Shown here piece after piece: positions 43,596-51,658 of a stretch of 64,000 nt of DNA (its first letter is position 1; every line of letters starts with the position of its first letter). This DNA comes from DASPWV01 sp046726375 (GTDB lineage Bacteria > Acidobacteriota > Vicinamibacteria > Vicinamibacterales > UBA2999). The notes under the pieces were generated by a model. The model searched no databases, was not told the origin of the DNA, and saw only the letters and a list, made by a program, of their open reading frames with translations. The translations under genes were made by a program, and so were the position numbers. The stretch covers positions 104,162 through 168,161 of the forward strand of contig JBKPAJ010000022.1 in assembly GCA_046726375.1 (NCBI GenBank), written 5' to 3'.

Positions 43596-44381
43596 ATGCG
43601 GAAACGCAGTCTCCCCGTTGTCGTGTTGAGTGTGCTACTAAGCGCGGCGTCTCCCCTTGCCGCACAGAACACGGCGCCGCCCGGCGGCGCCCAAGCCACT
43701 AGCCCCTCGCCCGGCAGCCCGGATTTCCTGTTTCGCCCACCACGCGGCTCGCTCACCGTTCGCGGCGCATGGCTCTTCGCGCGCGCCGACAGCGATCTGT
43801 ACGACTTCGTGCAGCGGCATCTCACCCTCGACAAAAGCGACTTCAATACGCCGATGTTCGGCGTGGACGGGTCGGTTGTGATCACACCTCGCATTGATGT
43901 CGCATTCGGTGTGGAGCTCGGTCGTACAACGAAGGGCTCTGAGTACCGCGACTACGAGGACAATCTGCATCTGCCGATCAACCAGGAGACCAGCCTCAAG
44001 CAAACCAACGTGAGCGGAAGCGTGCGGTTCAATCTCGTGCCGCGTGGCCGCAGCATAAGCCGGTACGCGTGGGTGCCTCATTCGGTCACGCCCTTTGTGG
44101 GCGCCGGCGGGGGCATGCTCTGGTACAAGTTCGAGCAGAGCGGCGACTTCGTCGACTTCGTGGACCTTTCCGTCTTCACGGACTATTTTTCGTCGTCCGG
44201 CTTCACGCCAAGCCTGCATGTCTTTGGCGGTGCGGACCTGCATCTTTATCGCATCCTGTTTTTGACCACCGAGGGACGGTACGTCTGGGCGAACGCGAAG
44301 CTCGGACAGGATTTCGTCGACTTCGATCCGATCGATCTGGCCGGGTTCCGCCTCTCAACCGGCATCAGCGTGATGTTTTAG
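43596..44381 (+). CDS. Secreted outer-membrane beta-barrel protein, uncharacterised
   Basis: 261 residues with a clear signal peptide (MRKRSLPVVVLSVLLSAASP, then LAAQN). The mature part has alternating aromatic strands with GRTTKGSEYRDYEDN and TPFVGAGGGMLWYKFE, and ends in phenylalanine (GISVMF), typical of small OmpA/OmpW-like barrels. The exact family is not recognised. The next gene starts 9 bases later, so the two are co-transcribed. Confidence 0.7.
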   Translation: MRKRSLPVVVLSVLLSAASPLAAQNTAPPGGAQATSPSPGSPDFLFRPPRGSLTVRGAWLFARADSDLYDFVQRHLTLDKSDFNTPMFGVDGSVVITPRIDVAFGVELGRTTKGSEYRDYEDNLHLPINQETSLKQTNVSGSVRFNLVPRGRSISRYAWVPHSVTPFVGAGGGMLWYKFEQSGDFVDFVDLSVFTDYFSSSGFTPSLHVFGGADLHLYRILFLTTEGRYVWANAKLGQDFVDFDPIDLAGFRLSTGISVMF

Positions 44382-44390
44382 GAGTCCATC

Positions 44391-45641
44391 ATGACCAAAG
44401 CGACCGCGATCCTGACGGCAGTGCTCGTTGCGAGTGGGGGCGCGGCGTTCGCACAGCAGACCATTCCCTCAGCACCCCTCGACTCGCGTGCGCTCGCGCG
44501 GGGCGGGCCCACCGATGCACGCTGGCAACCATGGGTTGGCTGCTGGCAACTTCTCGACGAGCACGTGCGCAACCACGGCGACGTCTCGAGCGATCCGGTG
44601 GCTGCCGCGAGCGCGCCGGCACGGCTCGAGCGCAGCGGCGCGAACACGCGCGTCTGCATCGCACCCGCCGCGCAGGGCGTCTCGCTGACCACAATGGTGG
44701 GCGATCAGCGCGTGCTCGAGGACTCAGTCGTCGCGGACGGGATCGATCATCCGATGATGGACAACGAGTGCCGCGGCTCCAAGCGGAGCGAGTGGTCGAA
44801 GACGGGACATCGCCTTTACACCGCCGCCGAAATCTCCTGCGCCGACCAGGCGCCGCGCAAGGTCTCGGGTCTCACGATGATGATGACCGGGCCGACGTGG
44901 GTGGACATTCAGCTGATCGATATCGAAGGACGGAAGAACATCCGAGTGCGGAAATTCATACGCGCCGCTCCCGTCGCGCACGCTGCGGGGACGTTCACCG
45001 GCGAAAATTCGTGGTCGGTCGCTGACGTGAAAGAGGCAAGCGCGAAGTTGATGCCCGAAGCGGTGCAGGCCGCCCTCGTCGAGCTCGGGACCGGTTTCAA
45101 CTTGAAGAGCAAACAGCTCACCGAACTCGCCGACGCCGGGGTCGCAAGCAACGTGATCGATCTGATGATCGCGCTCTCGTATCCCAAGCACTTCGTCGTG
45201 GAACGCTCCGTCAGCAGTGGCGGAGGCGCACCGTATTCGTTCGGCGGCAGCGACTACGGCGATTACCTCGGCATGTGGCCATGGATCGCAGATGCGATGT
45301 TCTGGCCCAGCTACTACTCGCCCTTCGCGTACCGTTACTGGGGTTACTACGACCCCTACTACGTACCCAACTCAGGCTACGTCGTCATCGAACCGCCTGG
45401 CGGCGGCAGCGAGCCAGTCGCGTCGGGCACGGGTCGTGTTGTCGACGGCCGCGGCTACACGCGTGTCACCACACGCGAGCCACAGCCGGTTCCGCGGGAC
45501 GGCGCCAACGGCGGCGGCAACTCGTCCAGCGGCTCCTCGAACGGCTCGGGCGGCGGAAGCGTGACATCAGGGGGGTACTCGAGTGGAGGTGGAGGGGACA
45601 GCGGTGGGCGCACCGCTGTTTCGCGACCACCGGGTTGGTGA
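44391..45641 (+). CDS. Secreted protein with Tyr-rich and Gly/Ser-rich C-terminal half, function unknown
   Basis: 416 residues. The signal peptide (MTKATAILTAVLVASGGAAF) is followed by a folded region to about residue 290 (WQPWVGCWQLLDEHV near 43, with several cysteines). A Tyr/Pro segment (WPSYYSPFAYRYWGYYDPYY, near 305-325) and then a Gly/Ser/Asn tail (NGGGNSSSGSSNGSGGG) follow. Such tails occur in surface or matrix proteins, but no family is recognised. The TGA stop lies in the first unit of the downstream 92-bp repeat. Confidence 0.65.
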   Translation: MTKATAILTAVLVASGGAAFAQQTIPSAPLDSRALARGGPTDARWQPWVGCWQLLDEHVRNHGDVSSDPVAAASAPARLERSGANTRVCIAPAAQGVSLTTMVGDQRVLEDSVVADGIDHPMMDNECRGSKRSEWSKTGHRLYTAAEISCADQAPRKVSGLTMMMTGPTWVDIQLIDIEGRKNIRVRKFIRAAPVAHAAGTFTGENSWSVADVKEASAKLMPEAVQAALVELGTGFNLKSKQLTELADAGVASNVIDLMIALSYPKHFVVERSVSSGGGAPYSFGGSDYGDYLGMWPWIADAMFWPSYYSPFAYRYWGYYDPYYVPNSGYVVIEPPGGGSEPVASGTGRVVDGRGYTRVTTREPQPVPRDGANGGGNSSSGSSNGSGGGSVTSGGYSSGGGGDSGGRTAVSRPPGW

Positions 45642-46049
45642 CACCCGAATTTGGAGATCTTGAGATTTGGAGATTTGGAGAAGATTTGGTGATCTCAACT
45701 CCAAATCTCCAGCTCGAGTTGGTGACACGTGAATTTCGAGATCTGGAAATCTGGAGATCTGGAGTTGATTTGGAGATCGCCAAATCTTCTCCAACTCTCT
45801 AGATCTCGAGTTGGTGACACGTGAATTTCGAGATCTGGAAATCTGGAGATCTGGAGTTGATTTGGAGATCACCAAATCTTCTCTAACTCTCTAGATCTCG
45901 AGTTGGTGACACGTGAATTTCGAGATCTGGAAATCTGGAGTTGATTTGGAGATCACCAAATCTTCTTCCAACTCTCTAGATCTCGAGATCTCCAGATTCA
46001 CGAGATCACCAAATCTTCTTCAAATCTCGAGATCTCGAGATCTCCAAAT
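45637..46049. repeat. 92-bp tandem repeat derived from family D, between convergent genes
   Basis: Units start with GGTGACAC at 45637, 45721, 45813 and 45905. The last three are exactly 92 bases apart and nearly identical, the first is a divergent 84-base copy, and the last unit is shortened. Each unit is itself built from family D GGAGATCTGG/CCAAATCT pieces. The TGA inside the first GGTGACAC is the stop of the preceding gene. The right end (to 46049) abuts the VOC gene stop. Confidence 0.95.
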
Positions 46050-46820
46050 TCACCGCTGTACCAATTCCACCTTCGCCCCAATCGGCGACTCGACATACGC
46101 GAAATTCACGACTGCCCCACTCGCCAGCTTCAGCGGCCGCGGCTCGGTCGTGAACTTCACGTTCTGCGCTTTGAATTCGGCTGTCTTGGCGGCGAGATCG
46201 GTGGTGCGGAAGCCGATGTGATCGATCGCGTGGCCGTCGCTCGGCACCGCCTCCCCCGCTTGCGCCAGCAGCCATACCTTTCCGAACTTCAGTCCGTCAA
46301 TTCGCCCTTTGAGCTGGCCTGATTCACCGCCGAACTTTTGCGAGTACCACGAGAGCACGTCCGCCGCATTGGGCCCGCGCAGATGCACGTGATGCAATCC
46401 CGGCGTTTCGGGATCCTGCACTACTTCGATTTTGGTTCCCCACGGGTCTTCGACAAACGCGAGCTTGAACAAGCCAGCAACATCACGCGCGGGATTGAGA
46501 ATTTTCGCGCCTGCCGCTTCGAGCTCCTTCAGCTTGGCATCGAGGTCGGGCACCGAAAAGCCGATGTGATCGATCGTGCTGCCGTTGCTCGGTTTCCCCT
46601 CCGCGTTGCGCAGGAAAATCAGGCGCGTCTCGCCGAGCATCAGACGGTCAGGTGCTTCGGTCATCTTCTCGCCGCCGAAGGCTTTCTGATACCACTCCAC
46701 GCCGGCCGCCTGATCGGGGACGAGCAGATGAATATGGTCGAGCAGCGGGAGAATCGGCGTCTGGCCGTAAACACCGAGGGGCAGCGCAATGAACGCGAGG
46801 GCTACAAGAACACGTTGCAT
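46050..46820 (-). CDS. Secreted two-domain VOC (glyoxalase-like) protein
   Basis: 256 residues. A signal peptide (MQRVLVALAFIALPLGVYGQ) is followed by two VOC modules (about 25-135 and 140-256), each starting with a His strand (LLDHIHLLVP and GLHHVHLRG) and with IDHIGF strands and Glu near each end (KIEVVQ, KVELVQ), which are possible metal ligands. VOC enzymes include glyoxalases, dioxygenases and resistance proteins. The secreted location is unusual and the reaction is unknown. Confidence 0.8.
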   Translation of the reverse strand: MQRVLVALAFIALPLGVYGQTPILPLLDHIHLLVPDQAAGVEWYQKAFGGEKMTEAPDRLMLGETRLIFLRNAEGKPSNGSTIDHIGFSVPDLDAKLKELEAAGAKILNPARDVAGLFKLAFVEDPWGTKIEVVQDPETPGLHHVHLRGPNAADVLSWYSQKFGGESGQLKGRIDGLKFGKVWLLAQAGEAVPSDGHAIDHIGFRTTDLAAKTAEFKAQNVKFTTEPRPLKLASGAVVNFAYVESPIGAKVELVQR

Positions 46821-46884
46821 GGGATCCTCCGCCGATCGCGGTCCTAGCCGTCTTCGCCGAGGCTACGGCGATCTCGCCGAAGCT

Positions 46885-46918
46885 TGTAGCGGAGGCGGAA
46901 GCTCCGCGCTACATGTGA
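46885..46918 (-). repeat. Family G-like palindrome after the DUF5916 gene
   Basis: GTAGCGGAGGCGGAAGCTCC followed by GCGCTACATGTG. GTAGCG/CGCTAC ends surround GGAGGCGGAAGCTCC. It lies 1 base after the DUF5916 stop on that gene's strand. Confidence 0.75.
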
Positions 46919-49264
46919 TTAGAACCGCAACAAACGCGTTATCTTCGCCACAAAGGCCCGATTACGCAACCGGGTACCAGGCCGCGCCTGAAACGTGTCG
47001 TGTTCGTCCGTCCACACCAGGAAGAACTCGCTTCCCGGACGGTATTCCCAGCGGTAGCGCAGGTTGCTGCTGAAGGTGCGCTCGCTGGAGCTGTACTGCA
47101 GCAGCGCGCTCGCAAACATGCGCGGTGAAAAGCCGTAATCGACGCGAGTGCCCACGAGCTTGGTCGTAAACCTGCCTGCAGGAAGATCGACACGGTTGAC
47201 CGCCACGCGCGGCTCCATCGAGAACTGCTTGAGGATCGACACGCGCGCGCTGCTGAGGCTGACCATCGTGATGTGACCGTCGTAGAACTGCCCGTATTGC
47301 AGTGACACGTTGCCCGAGACCGGCCGCTGCTGGCCGAAGTTGTAGCCTGCGATCAGATCGCGGAAGTTGTAGCTGCCGCGCGGAATCACCACGCCACGCT
47401 GGACCTGAAACGGGTCGACCAGCAGCTCGAAGTAATCGTTCACTTCAAACGACATACGGTCGCTGCTGTTGAACTCAGCGCCGAACTTCACCGCCTGCTG
47501 CCGGCTTTCCATCTGGCCGGCGCCGTTCTTGAAGTATTCGAGCGTGCCTTCGTACGAGAACTTGCGCACCGACGTGAAGCGGTTTTTCGGGCGCGGGCTG
47601 AAGCGCAGCGACAGCATCGACTTCTTGAAGTCGTCGCGCCGCACGAAACCGATCTCGGGATTGAAGTTGTCCCCGACCTTCAGGAATTCGGCGCGCACGC
47701 CGTAACGATCCGGCGTGTAATCGAACTTCGCCTGGTAGCTGTCGTCGTCTCGCGCGACATCGGGCGTGATCGATTTCGCATAGTAGGTGCTCGCCGACAC
47801 GTTCTGATAAAAGGCGAACGACGCGTCGACGCCGTACGACTGGTTCGAACCATCCACGATGGTCGAGTGCGATCGATTGGTGAACATCGCGCCGATGTTG
47901 CTGCGGCGCAGGATGTCGCGCTTGGCGCGCAGCACCGTGAAGTTCGTCGCGCGCGTGAGCGGTTGTATCGGGGTGGCCTCGAGATCGCCGGCCTGGATGT
48001 TCAGAACGCCCACTGCGAACGGGCCGACCTTTCCTGTAAGGCGCGCGCCGGCGTCGATGGGAACGACCCGACCGCTTTGCAGGCCGATACGGCGGCTGTA
48101 GAAGAGATAGGGCGTATCGGTGGTCGTCGCACCTTCGGGGCTGGCGCCCGTGCTCGATCCGCCGCGCGCGAAGTCGAAGATGCCGCGTCCTTCCAGAAAG
48201 AAGTCACGCTTCTCGGGAAACTGCAGCAGAAAGCGCGTCAGGTTCACCTGCTGTTCATCGATTTCAACCTGCGCGAAGTCGGTGTTGAAGGTGAGATCGG
48301 CCGTCAGGTTGGCGGTGATGCCAAGCTTGACGTCGCCGCCGATGTTGGGATCGACGTCGTTGCGAATTCTCGGCGTGCGCGTGTAGTCGCTCTCTACGCG
48401 CGTAATCGCGTACGGTTTCAGCTCGATGTTCTTGCTCGCCGGTGGAAGGTCCAGCCCGATCAGCGTGCCGGCCGCGGAAATCCGATTGAATGCCTGGGGC
48501 CCCGCGATCTGCCGCGGCACCGGTGTCAGATAGTTCCACTCGTTCTTGTGGCGGATGGCGCGCCGCGCCTGGAAGCCCCACACCTGATTCGTGCCGGACT
48601 TGTAACGCAGCGTTTTGAACGGAATCGCCATCTCCACTGACCAGCCGCCCTCGAAACGCGCGGTGCGCGAATCCCACACCGGATTCCAGTCTTTGTTCGA
48701 GCCGCCTTCGTCGACAACTGAGTAATCGGCCAGCGCACCAAGCTGATTGGTGTAGAAGATGAAGCCGCTGCGACGGTCGTAGAAGGTATCGAACATCACC
48801 CCGAAGTGATCGTTCTCGCGCAGCTGGTTGGTGTCGCGGCGCAGCTCGTTGGCCACCCACTCGTCGGGCGGATGCGAATCCCACACGCGCGCCGCGACAT
48901 AGATAGTGGTGGCGTCGAACATCACCCACACGTCGGTCTTCTCGCTCGCGGGAACGAGGTACTGTGGCGCGACCTGAATCATTCCGCCGAAGGGCTGAAA
49001 CTCGGAATACACGCCCTCGTCTAGCTTGCCGTCGACGTGGAGCGGCTCGCGCAGGCGGATCGCGCGCACGGTCGCGCGTCCGTTCGCGTCGCGGCTGATC
49101 ATCTCTGGCGTTTCCGGCGGCGGCGGGCCGTCGATTGCGACGGCCAGCGCATCGACGCCATTCCCGCTCGGCATCGGACCTGATTGCGCCAGCGCTGGCG
49201 CCGCTGTGAGACACACGCTTATCGCGATAATGAAACGAAGAGAACGAATAGGGCTACTCTGCAT
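46919..49264 (-). CDS. DUF5916 outer-membrane protein with CBM9-like N-terminal domain
   Basis: 781 residues. Signal peptide (RFIIAISVCLTAAPALAQ), then a carbohydrate-binding CBM9-like domain (about 70-260: LHVDGKLDEGVYSEFQPFGG through WSVEMAIPFKTLRYKSG), then a long strand-rich region ending in a barrel with C-terminal RLLRF. This is the DUF5916 architecture, frequent in Bacteroidota and Acidobacteriota. The function is not established; ligand capture or uptake at the outer membrane is plausible. It is divergent from the LigD gene. Confidence 0.85.
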   Translation of the reverse strand: MQSSPIRSLRFIIAISVCLTAAPALAQSGPMPSGNGVDALAVAIDGPPPPETPEMISRDANGRATVRAIRLREPLHVDGKLDEGVYSEFQPFGGMIQVAPQYLVPASEKTDVWVMFDATTIYVAARVWDSHPPDEWVANELRRDTNQLRENDHFGVMFDTFYDRRSGFIFYTNQLGALADYSVVDEGGSNKDWNPVWDSRTARFEGGWSVEMAIPFKTLRYKSGTNQVWGFQARRAIRHKNEWNYLTPVPRQIAGPQAFNRISAAGTLIGLDLPPASKNIELKPYAITRVESDYTRTPRIRNDVDPNIGGDVKLGITANLTADLTFNTDFAQVEIDEQQVNLTRFLLQFPEKRDFFLEGRGIFDFARGGSSTGASPEGATTTDTPYLFYSRRIGLQSGRVVPIDAGARLTGKVGPFAVGVLNIQAGDLEATPIQPLTRATNFTVLRAKRDILRRSNIGAMFTNRSHSTIVDGSNQSYGVDASFAFYQNVSASTYYAKSITPDVARDDDSYQAKFDYTPDRYGVRAEFLKVGDNFNPEIGFVRRDDFKKSMLSLRFSPRPKNRFTSVRKFSYEGTLEYFKNGAGQMESRQQAVKFGAEFNSSDRMSFEVNDYFELLVDPFQVQRGVVIPRGSYNFRDLIAGYNFGQQRPVSGNVSLQYGQFYDGHITMVSLSSARVSILKQFSMEPRVAVNRVDLPAGRFTTKLVGTRVDYGFSPRMFASALLQYSSSERTFSSNLRYRWEYRPGSEFFLVWTDEHDTFQARPGTRLRNRAFVAKITRLLRF

Positions 49265-49394
49265 CTGAAAATCTGAAAGTCCGAGAATCTGGCCTGCAAC
49301 CTAAAATCTGCAACCCAAGCTGCAATCGCAAATCTGCAATCACAAATCTGCAATCGCAAATCTGCAATCTAAAATCTGCAATCTAAAATCTGAG
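49265..49394. repeat. Family F direct array (AATCTGC units) between divergent genes
   Basis: About nine AAATCTGCAATC-type units in one orientation, with no reverse arm. It occupies the whole space between the DUF5916 start and the LigD start, where promoters for both would be expected. No conventional promoter was recognised in it. Confidence 0.85.
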
Positions 49395-49406
49395 ACTGAC
49401 ACCTGA

Positions 49407-50270
49407 ATGGAACCCACCTTCGCTGGAATTCGCATCACTCATCCCGAACGCGTCATGTACCCGGCGTCGGGTCTTACCAAACTCGATATCGTCCGCTACT
49501 ACGACAGCGTCGGCGCCCGCATGCTGCCCCACCTGCGCGGACGGCCGCTCACGCTCAAGCAGTGCGCACCGGACGCCGACCACTGCCGCTTCATGCGCCA
49601 TTCCGGCGAACGCGCACCGGCGCAGGTACGCATCGTGAACATCCGCGAGAAAACCAAAATCGGCGACTACATGATCGTCGACGACTTGCCCGCGCTCATC
49701 GCACTCGCGCAGCGGAACATCATCGAGTTCCACACCTGGAACTCCGGGGTCGAGCACGTCGAGCAGCCCAATCGCATCGTCTTCGATCTCGATCCCGGGC
49801 CTGCCGTCGCGTGGCGGCAGATGATCGACGCGGCGCGCTTGATGCGCAGTGCGCTCGCCTCGCTCCGTCTGAAAGCCTGGATCAAAACTACCGGCGGCAA
49901 GGGGCTGCACATCGTCGTGCCAATTGCCCCGTTACACGACTGGTCGGTATGTCTCGCGTTTGCGCGCTCAGTGGCCACCGAGATGGTTGAATATGACCCG
50001 TCGCGGTTCACCACCAAGTTCTCCAAGGTCGGCCGCGAGGAGCAGATTCTGATCGACTATCTCCGCAACAACCGAACTAACACTTCGGTCGCGGCTTACT
50101 CTGTCCGTGCTCGCCCGGGCGCAACCGTATCGGTTCCCCTCGCCTGGGACGAGCTCACCACCCGATTTCGTCCCGAGCGCTGGACGATCGAGACCCTGCC
50201 CCGTCGATTGAAGACGACTCGCGACCCGTGGGCGGGTTATTTCAAAACATCGCAGCAGTTACCTGTTTGA
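49407..50270 (+). CDS. Stand-alone LigD polymerase domain (NHEJ primase-polymerase)
   Basis: 287 residues, covering just the polymerase/primase domain of LigD. The catalytic Asp pair lies in VFDLDPG (127 and 129), and TTGGKGLHIVVP (161-172) and the IKTTGGKG region match the family; the 5'-phosphate-binding Lys/Asn pocket near the N-terminus (RPLTLKQCAP) is also present. It would fill gaps with ribo- or deoxynucleotides during end joining. No Ku or ligase domain gene is in the window. Its 3' end overlaps the convergent gene by 29 bases. The family F array is directly upstream, and no good ribosome site is seen before the ATG. Confidence 0.9.
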   Translation: MEPTFAGIRITHPERVMYPASGLTKLDIVRYYDSVGARMLPHLRGRPLTLKQCAPDADHCRFMRHSGERAPAQVRIVNIREKTKIGDYMIVDDLPALIALAQRNIIEFHTWNSGVEHVEQPNRIVFDLDPGPAVAWRQMIDAARLMRSALASLRLKAWIKTTGGKGLHIVVPIAPLHDWSVCLAFARSVATEMVEYDPSRFTTKFSKVGREEQILIDYLRNNRTNTSVAAYSVRARPGATVSVPLAWDELTTRFRPERWTIETLPRRLKTTRDPWAGYFKTSQQLPV

Positions 50271-51513
50271 ACTCCGGCTTCGTGTCTCCCAGGATCTCGA
50301 GCATCGCTTCGCGGTCGGCCGCGGACAGATGCGCGAAATCGGCGCTGGTGTCGGCGCCGCTGAAAACCTCAAACAGCCGACGATACACGTGATCTTTGGT
50401 CGCTGCAGGGAGCGCATTGAAGCTATCGGAGTAAATCAGATAGCTGAGGGGATAGCGGAACACGCGTGTCTGCAGATCGAGATCACGCAGCGACCGCCCC
50501 TTGCCGTCGCGCGGGCTTGACTTCACGAAGTCCGCGGCAAACGTCGACGTACCTTTGAGCGGCGCCTCGAGCTTTGCCGCTTTCACGAACAGCAGGGCGC
50601 GCACCAGGTGCTCCGCAGCGATCTTTGCGTCGCCGCGGCCGGAGCGGGCCGCGTAACCGGCGCTCGTCATCAGGTTGTGAACCGACGCCTGGTGCGCGAG
50701 CACCATGAGCGCGACGATGTCGCTATCACCGTTGAGGTATGGTTCGGTGTCGAATTGCCTCGACAGATCGGTGACGTTGCCGCCGGAGTATAGATCGAAC
50801 TTGGCGAGGTACTGCTTCACCGGGCCGATCTCATGCGCCACGGCGGGCGCCATCACGTTGCCCACGTGGCGTGCGGACCCGTGCGTGCCTGTGACGTACC
50901 AGCCTCCCCATCGCTCTTCGATTGGCGTTTGATCGTTGGTGACGCTCGTGCCGATCGCGGACAAACCGTATCCATACTTGTCCGTGAACATCGAACGCAC
51001 GATCAGGCCAGGCACGCCGCCGGTCACCGACGAGGAGTCGTGGCACAGCAGGCAGGTCGTTGTCTCGCGCTGGAACCTGGGCGGCGCATCGGGCGTTTGC
51101 GGCAGCGTGTAGAAGACCGTTCCCAGCTTGGGATCCATGGACGCAAACTCCATAATCGGCCCTTCCTGCACCCAGCCCGCGTAGATCTGGTCGTTGAAGT
51201 ACAAGGCGCGCGGTGACCACGGAGCAATGCGATCGAGCTGCAGGCTCGTTTTCGAGAACACGAGGCCCTGTGACGAAGCGGGAATCTCCAACGCGTCGAG
51301 AACGGACCTGAGATAGCCGCGGCCTGGTTCGAACGTGAGCTTGACCTGGCCGGCATCGATTTTCTGCTGCAGGCGCGCGATCGCGTCGGTCAGTGTGCTG
51401 CTCGAGTAGGCGATGGTCGGATGCTCCGCGAGAGTGGGCATCTGGCCGAGCGCGCTCGCGGCGACCGACGCCGCCAGCGCGCACACACACATTGAGACTG
51501 CAACTCGAAACAT
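50242..51513 (-). CDS. Secreted CxxCH-containing protein of unknown function
   Basis: 423 residues from the ATG at 51513 (MFRVAVSMCVCALAASVAAS, a signal peptide). The open frame further upstream is translated family F repeat. One heme-c motif, CLLCH, is at 154-158, followed by SSSVTGGVPG. It has no other cytochrome signature. SMDPKLGTVFYTLPQ and DKYGYGLSAIGTSVTND are conserved-looking blocks in the middle, but I do not recognise the family. It lies downstream of the DUF1552 gene across a family F gap, so it may belong to the same transcript. Confidence 0.65.
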   Translation of the reverse strand: MFRVAVSMCVCALAASVAASALGQMPTLAEHPTIAYSSSTLTDAIARLQQKIDAGQVKLTFEPGRGYLRSVLDALEIPASSQGLVFSKTSLQLDRIAPWSPRALYFNDQIYAGWVQEGPIMEFASMDPKLGTVFYTLPQTPDAPPRFQRETTTCLLCHDSSSVTGGVPGLIVRSMFTDKYGYGLSAIGTSVTNDQTPIEERWGGWYVTGTHGSARHVGNVMAPAVAHEIGPVKQYLAKFDLYSGGNVTDLSRQFDTEPYLNGDSDIVALMVLAHQASVHNLMTSAGYAARSGRGDAKIAAEHLVRALLFVKAAKLEAPLKGTSTFAADFVKSSPRDGKGRSLRDLDLQTRVFRYPLSYLIYSDSFNALPAATKDHVYRRLFEVFSGADTSADFAHLSAADREAMLEILGDTKPEFKQVTAAMF

Positions 51514-51535
51514 CGTCGTACTGCTTCCTGGGAAC

Positions 51536-51658
51536 CTTCTGAGTTGTGAGATTTTGGATTGTCGATTGATGATTGCAGGTTGATATGGATTGATTGATTG
51601 ATGGATTTCAGCCAATCAAACAATCAATCTGCAATCTTCATTCGACAATCTGCAATCG
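51536..51658 (-). repeat. Family F inverted array after the DUF1552 gene
   Basis: Coding strand: TAG then CGATTGCAGATTGTCGAATG and further ATTGCAGATT/GATTG units. The half near the CxxCH gene holds reverse TGCAATCATC/CAATCGACAATC units. Confidence 0.85.

Noticed and set aside
51514..51615. N-terminal extension of the CxxCH gene up to 51615
   Set aside because: The extra 34 residues (NPYQPAIINRQSK) are translated family F repeat. A signal peptide starts at 51513.
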